The notes beneath the pieces are model-generated. The model made no database searches, was not told the origin of the DNA, and saw only the letters and a list, made by a program, of their open reading frames with translations. From Candidatus Zixiibacteriota bacterium (GTDB lineage Bacteria > Zixibacteria > MSB-5A5 > UBA10806), in the NCBI GenBank assembly GCA_024641335.1, contig JAHEDG010000019.1, positions 1 to 47,740 of the forward strand: 47,740 nucleotides of DNA. Reading direction: 5' to 3'. Within the stretch, counting starts at the first letter, position 1. The number at the start of each line of letters is the position of its first letter. A program made the position numbers and the translations under genes. Below, piece by piece: positions 24,880 to 34,424 of the stretch.

Positions 24880-25556
24880 AACGGCATCGAGTCATAGCTA
24901 TCGACGGGCCTGCCGGATCGGGCAAAAGCTCCACGGCCAAACATCTGGCCGAGAAGATCGGGTTTATCTACATGGATACCGGAGCTATGTATCGAAGCGT
25001 TGCCCTGGCCGCTGTCAAAAAAGGTATCGACACAAACGATCAGGATGCTGTCGGCAAGATCGCCGATTTAATCGAAATAGACATGATCCCTGATGACGAC
25101 GGCTATAAATTCCTCTTAAACAAAGAAGATGTTTCTATGGCTATAAGAGAGCCTTTGATCGACCGGTTATCCTCCCTGGTCTCTTCCTATAAAGTCGTTC
25201 GGGAGAAAATGGTGGATCTTCAGAGGAGATTCGCGCTCAAAGGCGACGTGGTGGCCGAGGGACGAGATATGGGTACTGTGGTCTTTCCCCATGCCGATCT
25301 GAAAATATTTCTCGTGGCCGACTTGGAAACCAGGGCTATCAGACGATGCCGTCAGATGGAGAACTCCGGGATACAAATATCTCTCGACGAGCAGGTAGCC
25401 TCGCTTTCTTCAAGAGACCTTTTCGACTCCAGCCGAACTCATTCGCCTTTGAAAAAAGCCGATGATGCCGTCGAGATAGATACTACCGATATGTCCTTGA
25501 ACGGTCAGGTCGAAAAGGTTTTTCAACTAGCATTGGATAAATTGGGATTGGAATGA
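24876..25556 (+). CDS. cmk: Cytidylate kinase
   Basis: A 226-residue NMP kinase phosphorylating CMP and dCMP. The P-loop is GPAGSGKSS (residues 11-19), followed by GFIYMDTGAMYR, GRDMGTVVFP and SSRD motifs of bacterial Cmk. It starts at GTG within GTGA at the end of the pseudouridine synthase gene and ends in ATGA with plsC. The order cmk-plsC-rpsA recurs in diverse bacteria. Confidence 0.96.
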   Translation: MKRHRVIAIDGPAGSGKSSTAKHLAEKIGFIYMDTGAMYRSVALAAVKKGIDTNDQDAVGKIADLIEIDMIPDDDGYKFLLNKEDVSMAIREPLIDRLSSLVSSYKVVREKMVDLQRRFALKGDVVAEGRDMGTVVFPHADLKIFLVADLETRAIRRCRQMENSGIQISLDEQVASLSSRDLFDSSRTHSPLKKADDAVEIDTTDMSLNGQVEKVFQLALDKLGLE

Positions 25557-26170
25557 AGCCGCTCTATCGAGCCGTCTGGATAATTCTCAGGATTTACTTG
25601 AAAATATTCTGCCGATTAAAGGTGATAGGGGAGAAGAATATGCCTCTGACCGGCGGAGTTATTCTGGCTTCAAATCATATAGCCGCGGGCGATCCGCCGT
25701 TTTTAGGCACTTCCGCCAGACGGATGTTCTTTTTTATGGCCAAAAAAGAGCTTTTCAAGAACTTCTTCCTCCGAACATTGATTACAGCTCTTAACTCCAT
25801 ACCAATTAACCGGGGAATTTTCGATCATCAGGCCCTGGAACGCTCGGAAAAGGTATTGCGCGATGGCTACGGGCTTATTCTGTTCCCGGAGGGCACCCGC
25901 AGCAAAACCGGCGAATTGGGAAAAGGCAAGCCGGGTGTCGGCATGTTGGCCCGCAAAGCCCTCGTTCCCGTCGTTCCGGCCTATATTCAGAATTCCCGCG
26001 GTTTTTATAAACTCCTTTTCAACGGCCGCCGTCTGATAGTCCGATTCGGTTCGCCGATCACTCCCGAATGGCTGGCCTCTCAATCCGATCATAAAGATGG
26101 TTATAGAGCGATATCGGCGGAGTTTATGCGCAGAATTGCCATTCTCAAGTCCGAGGCCGAAAAAGAATAG
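25553..26170 (+). CDS. plsC: 1-acyl-sn-glycerol-3-phosphate acyltransferase
   Basis: A 205-residue membrane-associated acyltransferase making phosphatidic acid. It has the catalytic Hx4D motif NHIAAGD (His42, Asp47) and the glycerol-phosphate-binding FPEGTRSKTGELGKGKPG motif. A hydrophobic N-terminus precedes the first motif. It is coupled to cmk by an ATGA overlap and followed by a 133-base gap before rpsA. Confidence 0.94.
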   Translation: MKPLYRAVWIILRIYLKIFCRLKVIGEKNMPLTGGVILASNHIAAGDPPFLGTSARRMFFFMAKKELFKNFFLRTLITALNSIPINRGIFDHQALERSEKVLRDGYGLILFPEGTRSKTGELGKGKPGVGMLARKALVPVVPAYIQNSRGFYKLLFNGRRLIVRFGSPITPEWLASQSDHKDGYRAISAEFMRRIAILKSEAEKE

Positions 26171-26303
26171 GATTCCGGCCAAAAAAGTTTAAAAATGCTT
26201 TGCGTTGACCGGGAAAAAAATTATATTGATATGCTGTATTCTCCCGATATACTAATGTTGGGAAATCCCTTCGGGGAAATGCTACTTAAGGAGGTTCTTT
26301 TTA

Positions 26304-28325
26304 ATGCCGGCAAAGAAAAAAGCCACAAGCGCTGCTAAGAAACAAACCAAGGTAGGAGGTGGTGCTAAAAGCAAAACAGCTAAAGCCAAAGCCGAATCGC
26401 GGAAAAAAGCCACGGTTAAAAAAGCCGTAGCCAAAACCGCCAAATCCACCCAGACCACAACCGTTACCAAATCGACCCGTACCAGGGCCGCTCGGCAGAA
26501 AGCCAAAAGAGTCGAGATCGAGCCGATCCTGACAGCTGAAGACATCGAAACACAGGAGTACTCTCCGGATGAATTCGCGCGCATGATGGAAATGTACGAA
26601 GGTACCTTGCGCGATATCAAAGAAGGCGAAATTGTCACCGGAACCATTCTCGGTGTCACCAGAGATGACGTTATCGTCGACGTCGGATTCAAATCGGAGG
26701 GTATTATTCCGATTTCGGAGTTCATTCCTCCCATCAATATCCAGGTCGGGGAAAAAATCGATGTATTTCTCGATGCTATCGAAAACAATGACGGCCAATT
26801 GGTGCTTTCCAAACAGAAAGCCGATTTTCTCAGAGTATGGGATAATATCAAGGAATGTCACGACGCGGGAAAAACGGTCGAAGGCAAAATCGTCCGCCGC
26901 ATCAAGGGCGGGATGGTCGTCGATGTTTTAGGCGTTGACGCGTTTCTTCCCGGATCCCAGATCGCTCTCAGACAGGTGCCCGATTTTGACGCTTTGATTG
27001 GCACGACACTTGAGCTGAAAATCATCAAAATCAACAAAAACAGACGCAATATCGTCGTTTCCAGACGGGTGGTTCTGGAAGAGCATCGCGAGGAAATGCG
27101 CGATCAATTATTGCAGGAAATCGAACCCGGCCAGGTTCGTTCCGGTATCATTAAAAACATCACTGATTTCGGTGTCTTTATCGATCTCGGCGGAGTTGAC
27201 GGGCTTTTACATATTACCGATATGTCCTGGGGACGAATCAGCCATCCATCCGAAGTTGTACAGTTGGGGCAGGAACTCCAGGTAAAAATCCTCGATTTTG
27301 ATAAATCCAACAACAGAATCTCCCTCGGATTGAAGCAGCTGACTCCATACCCCTGGGAAAAGGTCGAGGAAAAGTTCCCGGTCGAAAGTCATGTTCGGGG
27401 AAGAGTGGTATCGATTACCGATTACGGCGCCTTTGTCGAGTTGGAAAAAGGTATCGAGGGGCTGATTCATATCTCCGAGATGTCCTGGACTCAGCATATC
27501 AAGCACCCATCGAAAATTCTGGGTGTCGGCAATGACGTCGACGCGGTCGTGTTGTCGATCGATAAGGAAAATGAGAAAATCTCGCTGGGACTTAAACAGC
27601 TCGAACCCGATCCGTGGGAAACGCTCGATCTCAGATATCCGGCGGGCACCAAGGTTACCGGAAAAGTCCGGAATCTGACGACCTTCGGGGCATTCGTGGA
27701 AATTGAGGACGGTATCGACGGTTTGGTGCATATCTCCGATATGTCCTGGACAAAACGTATTCAGCATCCCTCCGAGGTCATGAAGAAGGGTGATCAGGTT
27801 GAAGTTTCGATTCTTGGTATTGATAAGGATAACCGCAGAATCTCTCTCGGACATAAACAGGTCAAACAGGATCCCTGGCCCGAGTTGGAACTGAATTACG
27901 CCGTTAATACCGAAACGATGGGCACGATAGCCAGAATGCTCGACCGGGGAGTAATTGTCAATCTCGTCGGTGATGTCGAGGGATTCGTGCCGACCAATCA
28001 GCTGGGTAAATCGGATCTCAAAAAACCGGCCGATGCTTTCTCCGAGGGGGAGGAAATTCCTCTGAAGGTCATCGAATTCGATTCTGGCAACAGACGCATT
28101 GTTCTGTCGGTTACTTCCTTTTTCTCCGGAAAAGAAAGTGGCGATTTCGAAGAGTTCATAGCCAAGCACCCTACGAAAACAGTAGCCGTTTCCGATATAG
28201 TTGAAGAAACTGTGGCTGTAGCGGACGACTCCGAGAAGATGGAATCGGACGCCGAACCGGCCGCTGCCGAGGGTACTCCCGACGATAATTCCGATCAATC
28301 GGAATCGCCGGCCGAAGAGTCTTAG
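26304..28325 (+). CDS. rpsA: Ribosomal protein S1 with a lysine-rich, histone H1-like N-terminal extension
   Basis: A 673-residue protein with six S1 RNA-binding domains, beginning about GEIVTGTILG, GKTVEGKIV, GQVRSGIIK, SHVRGRVVS, GTKVTGKVR and TETMGTIAR. It helps load mRNA on the 30S subunit. Before the first domain lies a low-complexity stretch of about 70 residues holding 19 Lys and 5 Arg with many Ala and Thr, similar to histone H1 tails. The C-terminus is acidic (EPAAAEGTPDDNSDQSE). A strong AAGGAGGT ribosome site precedes the ATG. A terminator follows. Confidence 0.95.
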   Translation: MPAKKKATSAAKKQTKVGGGAKSKTAKAKAESRKKATVKKAVAKTAKSTQTTTVTKSTRTRAARQKAKRVEIEPILTAEDIETQEYSPDEFARMMEMYEGTLRDIKEGEIVTGTILGVTRDDVIVDVGFKSEGIIPISEFIPPINIQVGEKIDVFLDAIENNDGQLVLSKQKADFLRVWDNIKECHDAGKTVEGKIVRRIKGGMVVDVLGVDAFLPGSQIALRQVPDFDALIGTTLELKIIKINKNRRNIVVSRRVVLEEHREEMRDQLLQEIEPGQVRSGIIKNITDFGVFIDLGGVDGLLHITDMSWGRISHPSEVVQLGQELQVKILDFDKSNNRISLGLKQLTPYPWEKVEEKFPVESHVRGRVVSITDYGAFVELEKGIEGLIHISEMSWTQHIKHPSKILGVGNDVDAVVLSIDKENEKISLGLKQLEPDPWETLDLRYPAGTKVTGKVRNLTTFGAFVEIEDGIDGLVHISDMSWTKRIQHPSEVMKKGDQVEVSILGIDKDNRRISLGHKQVKQDPWPELELNYAVNTETMGTIARMLDRGVIVNLVGDVEGFVPTNQLGKSDLKKPADAFSEGEEIPLKVIEFDSGNRRIVLSVTSFFSGKESGDFEEFIAKHPTKTVAVSDIVEETVAVADDSEKMESDAEPAAAEGTPDDNSDQSESPAEES

Positions 28326-28351
28326 GCTAAGCTTGCAGATAACATCGATTA

Positions 28352-28375
28352 AGCCCCCGGAATCGGGGGCTTTTT
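28352..28375 (+). terminator. Rho-independent terminator of rpsA
   Basis: An 8-bp stem AGCCCCCG (28352-28359 with 28364-28371), a 4-base loop and five T residues, 26 bases after the rpsA stop. Confidence 0.93.
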
Positions 28376-28377
28376 CA

Positions 28378-28405
28378 TTGACATTAATCCATTTCTATTG
28401 ATAAA
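28378..28405 (+). promoter_or_regulatory. Candidate promoter of the glycan assembly cluster
   Basis: Perfect TTGACA (28378-28383), a 16-base spacer and GATAAA (28400-28405), directly after the rpsA terminator. The expected transcription start (near 28412) coincides with the ATG at 28413, suggesting a leaderless or very short leader. Confidence 0.5.
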
Positions 28406-28412
28406 TTCAGGA

Positions 28413-29447
28413 ATGTCTTACCGACAGAAAAAAAACAAGCTTCCGCTGATTCTAAGATATTTCAAACCGTCAGCGGGCCCGGAAGCTATTGAAATCGCCC
28501 GACGCCAACCGAGAAGAATCCTGCTGATAAAACAGGCTGAGCGTTTGGGGAATGTCATTCTGCTGAATTCGGCCATATCTGCTCTCAGCTCCAGGTTTCC
28601 ATCGGCCTTGATCGATCTTTTGCTTCCTTCCCCCTTTGCCGAGATTCTCTCTGGAGATCCCAGAATTCAACGGATTATTCCGGTCTATAAGCGACTGTAT
28701 ATCGCCAAACCATGGAAACTGCTTTCGCTGATCAAAACCCTGAGAGCAGGCAGGTACGATCTGGCCATAGATTGTTCCGATGTCCAATCCCCATCCGCGA
28801 CCGGCAACCTGTATACTTTATTGAGCGGAGCCGCGGTTACCGCGGGCTGGCGAATCTCGGATAAAAAAGTTTTCGATATCGAAACGCCTCGCTATGACGG
28901 TGTCATTCACGCCTCGAAAATGTACTTGAAGCTCCTCTCCGGTATTTTCGGCGGCGACTTATCAGGCTCGCCCTTTTTTCCGGTCAAGCCGAAGCCGCGG
29001 GATAACCGGGAGCCGCTGGTCGGGATAAACTGCGGTGGACGCGGTCCGAAAAGGTGGTCACTGGATAAATTCATCGCCCTCGGTTCCCGGCTTGCCGACC
29101 AGGGAGTAAGAAGCGAGTTCATCCTCGGACCCGACGAAAATCATCTTCGGAATGAACTCAATTATAGTCTTCCCGCGCGAGGATCTCTTCTTCCTCCGGT
29201 TAGTATCGTTCGCCTGAAGGGAATTATCGCCGATTACGCTGTTTTCATATCGTCGGATACCGGCCCTATGCACCTGGCCTGGACTCAAAATATTCCTGTC
29301 GTTGCCCTGTTTTTGGAATCGGAAATTGAAAAATTCAAACCTCTTTCGAAAGATTCTGTGGTGATCGACGTCGGCGGAGAGAACCAAGTCGACATAGTCG
29401 CGGCGGCTGTCAGGGAAATACTCGATTCGCGGAGAATACCGGCGTGA
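28413..29447 (+). CDS. Glycosyltransferase family 9 (heptosyltransferase-like)
   Basis: A 344-residue GT-B enzyme. The N-terminal Rossmann domain begins RRILLIKQAERLGNVIL and the C-terminal donor-binding region includes GINCGGRGPKRW and SSDTGPMHLAW, the signature of ADP-heptose:LPS heptosyltransferases. It probably adds a sugar to the lipopolysaccharide core. The start is uncertain: ATG 28413 sits right after AGGA and a promoter, and an in-frame TTG lies at 28398. The stop overlaps the exporter start as GTGA. Confidence 0.87.
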   Translation: MSYRQKKNKLPLILRYFKPSAGPEAIEIARRQPRRILLIKQAERLGNVILLNSAISALSSRFPSALIDLLLPSPFAEILSGDPRIQRIIPVYKRLYIAKPWKLLSLIKTLRAGRYDLAIDCSDVQSPSATGNLYTLLSGAAVTAGWRISDKKVFDIETPRYDGVIHASKMYLKLLSGIFGGDLSGSPFFPVKPKPRDNREPLVGINCGGRGPKRWSLDKFIALGSRLADQGVRSEFILGPDENHLRNELNYSLPARGSLLPPVSIVRLKGIIADYAVFISSDTGPMHLAWTQNIPVVALFLESEIEKFKPLSKDSVVIDVGGENQVDIVAAAVREILDSRRIPA

Positions 29448-31273
29448 AACTATACTGGCGTCTGCTGAAATTCCTTAAGCCGCACATGAGATATTATATC
29501 GCGGCGCTTGTTTTCGGCATGCTGTTCGCGGCTATGAGCGGCGCTTCCATCACTATGGTGGTTCCATTTACAAAAATAATATTCGAGCAGGATGTGGATC
29601 AGGATACCTATAACGACCGGCCGATAGAGTATTCCAAACTCGTAGAACTCGACAAGGAAACATTTATCAGGGTTATAGGAGGAAAAACCAAAACCGAGAG
29701 ACTCGGACGGTTCTGTATCGCTCTGATCGCGTTATTTTTAATAAAAAACATTTTTCTCTATTGCTGGAGTTTCCTCATCGTTAGGGTTGAGCAGGGAGTG
29801 GTGCGTGATCTCCGCGATACGCTTTTCGGTCATTATCATAAACTCCCCCTCGAATATTTTCATGGCCGACGGGCCGGTGAATTGATCTCCCGGATTACCA
29901 ACGATATCACCCTGGTTCGCGGAGCTGTGGCCAACGGTCTCTCCGATTTGGTGAAGAATCTGTTTCTCACTATAATATTCGCCTACCTTGTCTTGGCCGC
30001 CGCCTGGAAGCTGGCTCTGATCGGAATACTGGTCATGCCTCCATCAATCTACCTGATAAGTATCCTGGGCAAGCGTATTAAGATAAGCTCGACCATAACG
30101 CAGCAAAAACTGGCCTCCATTACCAGCGTTCTCCAGGAGACTATCTCCGGCATCAGGGTGGTCAAAGCCTTCGCCATGGAAAATTTCGAAATCAAGCGGT
30201 TCTCAACGTATACTTCGGATTTCTTCCGCACAATGGTGCGGTTGACTCGAATAGGTTCTCTGGGAATACCGCTGACCGAAATGCTGGGTGTGGCAGCCGG
30301 AGTATTTATCCTGTGGTTCGGGGGACGGCAGATCATCATGGGCGGAGGTCTTACTCCCGATAGATTCCTGTTATTCCTGGTAGCCATTTTTTCCCTCATG
30401 CAGCCTATTAAGGTTATCAGCCGAGTCAATATAGATATTCAGCAGGGTCTGGCCGCGGCCGCCAGGATATTCGAAGTTCTCGATACCGAACCGAAAATCG
30501 CCGAATCCGCGACTCCGGTAAGATTAACCGGGTTTAGTGATTTGGTCAGATTCGAAAATGTCGGTTTCAGCTACGGCCAAAACGGTTTTTTCCTCGATAA
30601 AATTAATATAGAACTTAAGAAGGGTCAGGTCATGGCTCTGGCCGGACCGTCGGGCGGAGGGAAATCGACAATAGTCGATCTGATTCCCCGCTTCTACGAT
30701 CCTACATCCGGCAGTGTGCTTATTGACGGCCATAATCTGAAGGACGTTGAGATCAGCTCTCTTAGAAACCTCCTCGGTATTGTGACTCAGGAGGTCATCC
30801 TGTTTAACGATACGGTTTATAATAATATCGCCTACGGTCGGGCTGATATCGGAAAGGAGGCGGTCGAACGCGCCCTGGAAGCGGCCTACGCCATCGATTT
30901 TGTAAGAGAGATGCCCGAAGGTGTAGATACGATCATAGGGGATAGAGGGGTCAAGCTCTCAGGCGGACAGAGACAGAGGCTGGCCATAGCCAGAGCGTTG
31001 CTTAAGGATCCCCCCATCCTCATCTTCGACGAGGCCACGTCGGCCCTGGATTCCGAATCCGAGCGTCTTATTACCCATGCCATCTCGAATCTTTTGAGCG
31101 GGCGTACTGTTGTGATTATAGCTCACCGTCTCTCCACCATCAGACGGGCCGATATTATTCATGTGGTGGAAAACGGCCGGATTGTACAAAGCGGAGATCA
31201 TAACGACCTTTTAGGCGAGGGAGGGCTCTATAAAAAACTGCATGATCTCCAGTTCCAGGATAATGGAATTTGA
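29444..31273 (+). CDS. MsbA-like lipid/ABC exporter (fused membrane and ATPase domains)
   Basis: A 609-residue half-transporter: six-helix type IV exporter domain (about residues 1-335), then a nucleotide-binding domain. Walker A is GPSGGGKST, the signature is LSGGQRQR, Walker B is LIFDEATSALD, and the switch histidine is in IIAHRLSTIRR. In a glycan cluster it most likely flips lipid A-core, as MsbA does, or another lipid-linked sugar. The start is GTG in a GTGA overlap with the preceding glycosyltransferase gene. Confidence 0.9.
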   Translation: MKLYWRLLKFLKPHMRYYIAALVFGMLFAAMSGASITMVVPFTKIIFEQDVDQDTYNDRPIEYSKLVELDKETFIRVIGGKTKTERLGRFCIALIALFLIKNIFLYCWSFLIVRVEQGVVRDLRDTLFGHYHKLPLEYFHGRRAGELISRITNDITLVRGAVANGLSDLVKNLFLTIIFAYLVLAAAWKLALIGILVMPPSIYLISILGKRIKISSTITQQKLASITSVLQETISGIRVVKAFAMENFEIKRFSTYTSDFFRTMVRLTRIGSLGIPLTEMLGVAAGVFILWFGGRQIIMGGGLTPDRFLLFLVAIFSLMQPIKVISRVNIDIQQGLAAAARIFEVLDTEPKIAESATPVRLTGFSDLVRFENVGFSYGQNGFFLDKINIELKKGQVMALAGPSGGGKSTIVDLIPRFYDPTSGSVLIDGHNLKDVEISSLRNLLGIVTQEVILFNDTVYNNIAYGRADIGKEAVERALEAAYAIDFVREMPEGVDTIIGDRGVKLSGGQRQRLAIARALLKDPPILIFDEATSALDSESERLITHAISNLLSGRTVVIIAHRLSTIRRADIIHVVENGRIVQSGDHNDLLGEGGLYKKLHDLQFQDNGI

Positions 31274-31318
31274 TCGGATAGGAACCGGTTTTCCTGTCAA
31301 TGAAACCGAAATAAATAT

Positions 31319-32419
31319 ATGAGAATAATGCAGATTATCGATGTCCGCTGGTATAACGCCTGCGCAGATTTCGCGGTAAGCCAGGCCGTAGGGCTTCAGC
31401 GTATCGGCCATGAACTTCTTCTTATTGCCAATCCCGGATCTCCTCCGGCTCTAAAGGCCCGTGATTTCGGTCTGAATGTAAACGACGATATCAATTTTTC
31501 CACATCGAATCTGTTCAGGGCCGTCGGACGGTTAAAGGCGGCGATAAGAGAATTCAAGCCTGATATCGTTTTTGCCCACCGGGGAGAATCACATCTTATA
31601 GGGGCCTTAGCGGTCAGAAAAACAAATATTCCTCTAACCAGGTTCAGGGGAGATGTCAGGCCGCCCCGCAGCGGTATATTCAGCAGATATCTAAATCAGA
31701 AACTTACCGCGGGAATTGCCGTTTCCACCGCCGCTTTAAAAAACCGATATGAAGATACTTTCGATCTCGATCCGGGCGAAATCCCGGTAATCTATCCGGC
31801 CATAGATATTTCAAGGTTCGAACACTTTGACAACAAGGCCGAATCCAAAAAAACATTCGGACTCCATCCCGATAAACCGGTAGTCGGGATCGTCGGACGT
31901 TTCTCGCCGGTTAAGGGACACCGTTATTTCCTCGAAGCCGCCCGGATTATCGCCCTTAAAAGACCCGATGTGCAGTTTGTTGTCGCCGGGCCCGACGCCC
32001 AATTGACTGCCGAAGATATAAAGAAAGAAGGGCATCGAATCGGCCTGGAAAACTTGCGTCTATTCGGTACACTTGGTAATATAGATACCATGACCGCCTG
32101 TTTCGATATCGGCGTAATCGCCTCCACAGGTTCGGAGATGATCTGCAGGGTGCTGTTGGAGTATTTTGCAGCCGGAGCGGCCGCTGTTGGTACGGCTGTC
32201 AACCAGATCGAAGAGCTTCTGCAGCTGTCGAAGGCCGGAATCTGTATTCCTCCCGCTGATTCGGAGAAGATGGCCGAGGCTGTCGATGGTTTGCTGGCTG
32301 ATGACGCCGATAGAATACGATTGGCGCGAACCGGCAGACAATGGGTCGCTGAAAATAGATCGCTGGAAAAATTGGGACAGGAAACCGAACTTTTTTTGCG
32401 CGGGGTTATTAATGGATAG
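31319..32419 (+). CDS. Glycosyltransferase family 4
   Basis: A 366-residue GT-B enzyme with the GT4 hallmarks: VGIVGRFSPVKGHRYFLEA at the domain junction, an ADAQLTAEDI linker region and a C-terminal motif with E-x-R-V-L-L-E-Y-F-A-A-G. Its acceptor and donor sugars cannot be told from sequence. It starts with ATG after a weak ribosome site and overlaps the ligase-like gene by 8 bases. Confidence 0.88.
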   Translation: MRIMQIIDVRWYNACADFAVSQAVGLQRIGHELLLIANPGSPPALKARDFGLNVNDDINFSTSNLFRAVGRLKAAIREFKPDIVFAHRGESHLIGALAVRKTNIPLTRFRGDVRPPRSGIFSRYLNQKLTAGIAVSTAALKNRYEDTFDLDPGEIPVIYPAIDISRFEHFDNKAESKKTFGLHPDKPVVGIVGRFSPVKGHRYFLEAARIIALKRPDVQFVVAGPDAQLTAEDIKKEGHRIGLENLRLFGTLGNIDTMTACFDIGVIASTGSEMICRVLLEYFAAGAAAVGTAVNQIEELLQLSKAGICIPPADSEKMAEAVDGLLADDADRIRLARTGRQWVAENRSLEKLGQETELFLRGVING

Positions 32420-33497
32420 ACCGTCTAAAACCATAAGCAACGCCGGATTTTACCTGGTACTCCTGTTTTCTTTTTGTGTCTCCACTTTTCCCGGTCTGGC
32501 TTTTTACCTGGCCGCCGCGGTTACCGGAATTTGGTTTCTCGAACTCTTGATTTTCAAAAACTCCGATCTAACCTCGCTGGAGCTCTTTTATCCTATCGGA
32601 GGATTCGTTGTCTTTTCCATTATTTCATGGGCGCTTTCCCCGGACGGCTCGGCGATTCCGTATATAGGGATATTATCATTCTTTTATATCGTCGTTCAGA
32701 GATTCGTCCCGTTCGCGGAGAAAAGAAAGATGATTGTCTGGACATTCATTTCCGGAGTCGTTCTGTCATCCGGCATCGATCTTGTCTCCAGATTGGCCAA
32801 CGCTCACTTCGAAAGCCTGTCGGCCCAGGCCGCGCCCGAAAATCTATCCTTTCTGATAGTACTGGTGTTCTGTCTGATTCTGGCCATGTATGTTGAAGGA
32901 CAGTCTTCCCGCGAGAAAGCTTTCTTCGGACTGGTTTCTCTGCCGCTGGCGGCGGTAGTTCTGTTCTCCTTCAACAAGATCGCTGTTTTACTTCTGCTGA
33001 TTATTATTCTGGCGATCGGAATTTTCAAAGACAGAACCCTGTTTATCCCGTTTGGTGTCGCTGTATTGATCCTCATTTCCGATATCTTCGGAATCAGGGA
33101 AGCGATGAATATAAAAGATTACCTCGATTATGCCCAAAGCCCTATTCAGGAAATCTGGAATAATCAGGAACTTATAGGTGTTGCCGGATTTTACGGTTTT
33201 GGGGTCGATCCGGCGCTGGAAAACATAGATTGGCAGGGTTTGAACTCGTTCTTTATCGCTTTGATCAAGAATTCCGGCCCCCCGGCGATAATTCTGCTAT
33301 TCTGGATCTTATTCGGTCAGACAAGGCGCGATTTTGTGAAATTCCGTAAAACCGCTCAAAGAGAGATTAAAGCCTATCATTTCGGACTCTTGCTGGCCAT
33401 GCTTGTGGTCATCGTTATGAATATGTACGGTTCCACACTTGACGCCCCCTCGTCGGTCATGGCCTTTTGGATGCTCCTGGGGATGTCCGAAATATGA
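32412..33497 (+). CDS. O-antigen ligase/polymerase-like membrane protein
   Basis: A 361-residue protein with about ten membrane helices and a larger external loop (roughly residues 228-280) containing AQSPIQEIWNNQELIGVAGFYGFGVDP, in the layout of WaaL/Wzy proteins. No short signature motif is decisive, so the call rests on topology, length and its place among glycosyltransferases. The ATG at 32412 overlaps the end of the GT4 gene, and the stop forms ATGA with the GT2 gene. Confidence 0.7.
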   Translation: MDRPSKTISNAGFYLVLLFSFCVSTFPGLAFYLAAAVTGIWFLELLIFKNSDLTSLELFYPIGGFVVFSIISWALSPDGSAIPYIGILSFFYIVVQRFVPFAEKRKMIVWTFISGVVLSSGIDLVSRLANAHFESLSAQAAPENLSFLIVLVFCLILAMYVEGQSSREKAFFGLVSLPLAAVVLFSFNKIAVLLLLIIILAIGIFKDRTLFIPFGVAVLILISDIFGIREAMNIKDYLDYAQSPIQEIWNNQELIGVAGFYGFGVDPALENIDWQGLNSFFIALIKNSGPPAIILLFWILFGQTRRDFVKFRKTAQREIKAYHFGLLLAMLVVIVMNMYGSTLDAPSSVMAFWMLLGMSEI

Positions 33498-34255
33498 GCC
33501 GGAGTAAAATAACAGCTGTCATGATTGTTCGTGACGAGGCTGAGAATATTATCGATGCCTTAAAAAGCCTGGAATTCGCTGATCAAATCATAGTGGCTGA
33601 TACCGGCAGCACTGATAATACCATGAAACTGGCCGTAGAAGCGGGAGCGGAAGTTCACAGCATTACATTTAACGGTTTCGGGACAACCAAAAACCGCGCA
33701 TTGGATCTATGCAACGGAGAGTGGATATTCTCCATGGACGCGGATGAACGGGTAACTCCGGAACTGGCCGAAAGAATAGTTAAAGCCGCAAATCTCGATT
33801 CTGAATTCGTCGCCTTTAAAATCAACAGGCTGACCTGCTTCATCGGAAAACCGATCAGGCATTCAGGATGGTATCCCGACCATATAACCCGCCTGTTTAA
33901 AAGAGATCGGGCCCGGTTCTCCGAACTGCCGGTTCATGAAAAGGTGGAGGTCGATGGTCCGGTCGGACATATCAACGGGCTCCTGTTGCATTACAGCTAT
34001 CACAGCATCGCCGGATATCTCGATAAACTAAACGAATATTCTACCTTGAGCGCCGAGATGATGTATCGCCGGGGACGAAAACCCCGGCTTGCGGATCTCC
34101 TTTTCAGGCCTCCTCTGGTTTTCCTCAAAATGTACATTTTCAAAGCCGGTTTTTTGGACGGATACTACGGATTTCTGCTGGCGGTATTATCATCTTACCA
34201 CGCTTTTATCAAATTCTCGAAATTGCGTCAGCTGTCTCAAAACAAAGCAAATTAG
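33494..34255 (+). CDS. Glycosyltransferase family 2 (WaaE/KdtX-like)
   Basis: A 253-residue GT-A enzyme: ITAVMIVRDEAENI start, ADTGSTDNT nucleotide-sugar motif, and DADERVT as the metal-binding DxD region. HSGWYPDHITRLFKRD and HEKVEVDG are features of the LPS core beta-1,4-glucosyltransferase (WaaE) group. The C-terminus has a hydrophobic stretch. The start in ATGA overlap is preferred over an upstream ATG that would run through the previous gene. Confidence 0.9.
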   Translation: MSRSKITAVMIVRDEAENIIDALKSLEFADQIIVADTGSTDNTMKLAVEAGAEVHSITFNGFGTTKNRALDLCNGEWIFSMDADERVTPELAERIVKAANLDSEFVAFKINRLTCFIGKPIRHSGWYPDHITRLFKRDRARFSELPVHEKVEVDGPVGHINGLLLHYSYHSIAGYLDKLNEYSTLSAEMMYRRGRKPRLADLLFRPPLVFLKMYIFKAGFLDGYYGFLLAVLSSYHAFIKFSKLRQLSQNKAN

Positions 34256-34329
34256 CGGGATAAGGAATTAATCTTCCCGTTAATTTCAGGCCATCGCGAA
34301 GAAGAAACTGCCAGATTTATCCAAAGTAA

Positions 34330-34358
34330 TTGCGTTCCGGGCCTATTATTGGTAATAT
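34330..34358 (+). promoter_or_regulatory. Candidate promoter before the last GT4 gene
   Basis: TTGCGT (34330-34335), a 17-base spacer and TAATAT (34353-34358) within the 169-base gap after the GT2 gene. Each box matches 4/6. It would give a leader of about 60 bases. Confidence 0.35.
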
Positions 34359-34424
34359 TTCCCTGTAAGTATAACGACGGGCTTGGTTTGATGATCGGGG
34401 ATAACTTTAGGCCTGGGGTGAAAA

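Noticed and set aside
26205-26232. TTGACC-17-GATATG as an rpsA promoter
   Set aside because: The -10 half matches only 3/6 to consensus; too weak to annotate, though the 133-base gap may hold a promoter.
27207-28298. Long open frame of 363 codons antisense to rpsA
   Set aside because: It mirrors the codon structure of the real S1 gene, has no recognisable domain and no ribosome site, and the plus-strand product is unequivocal.
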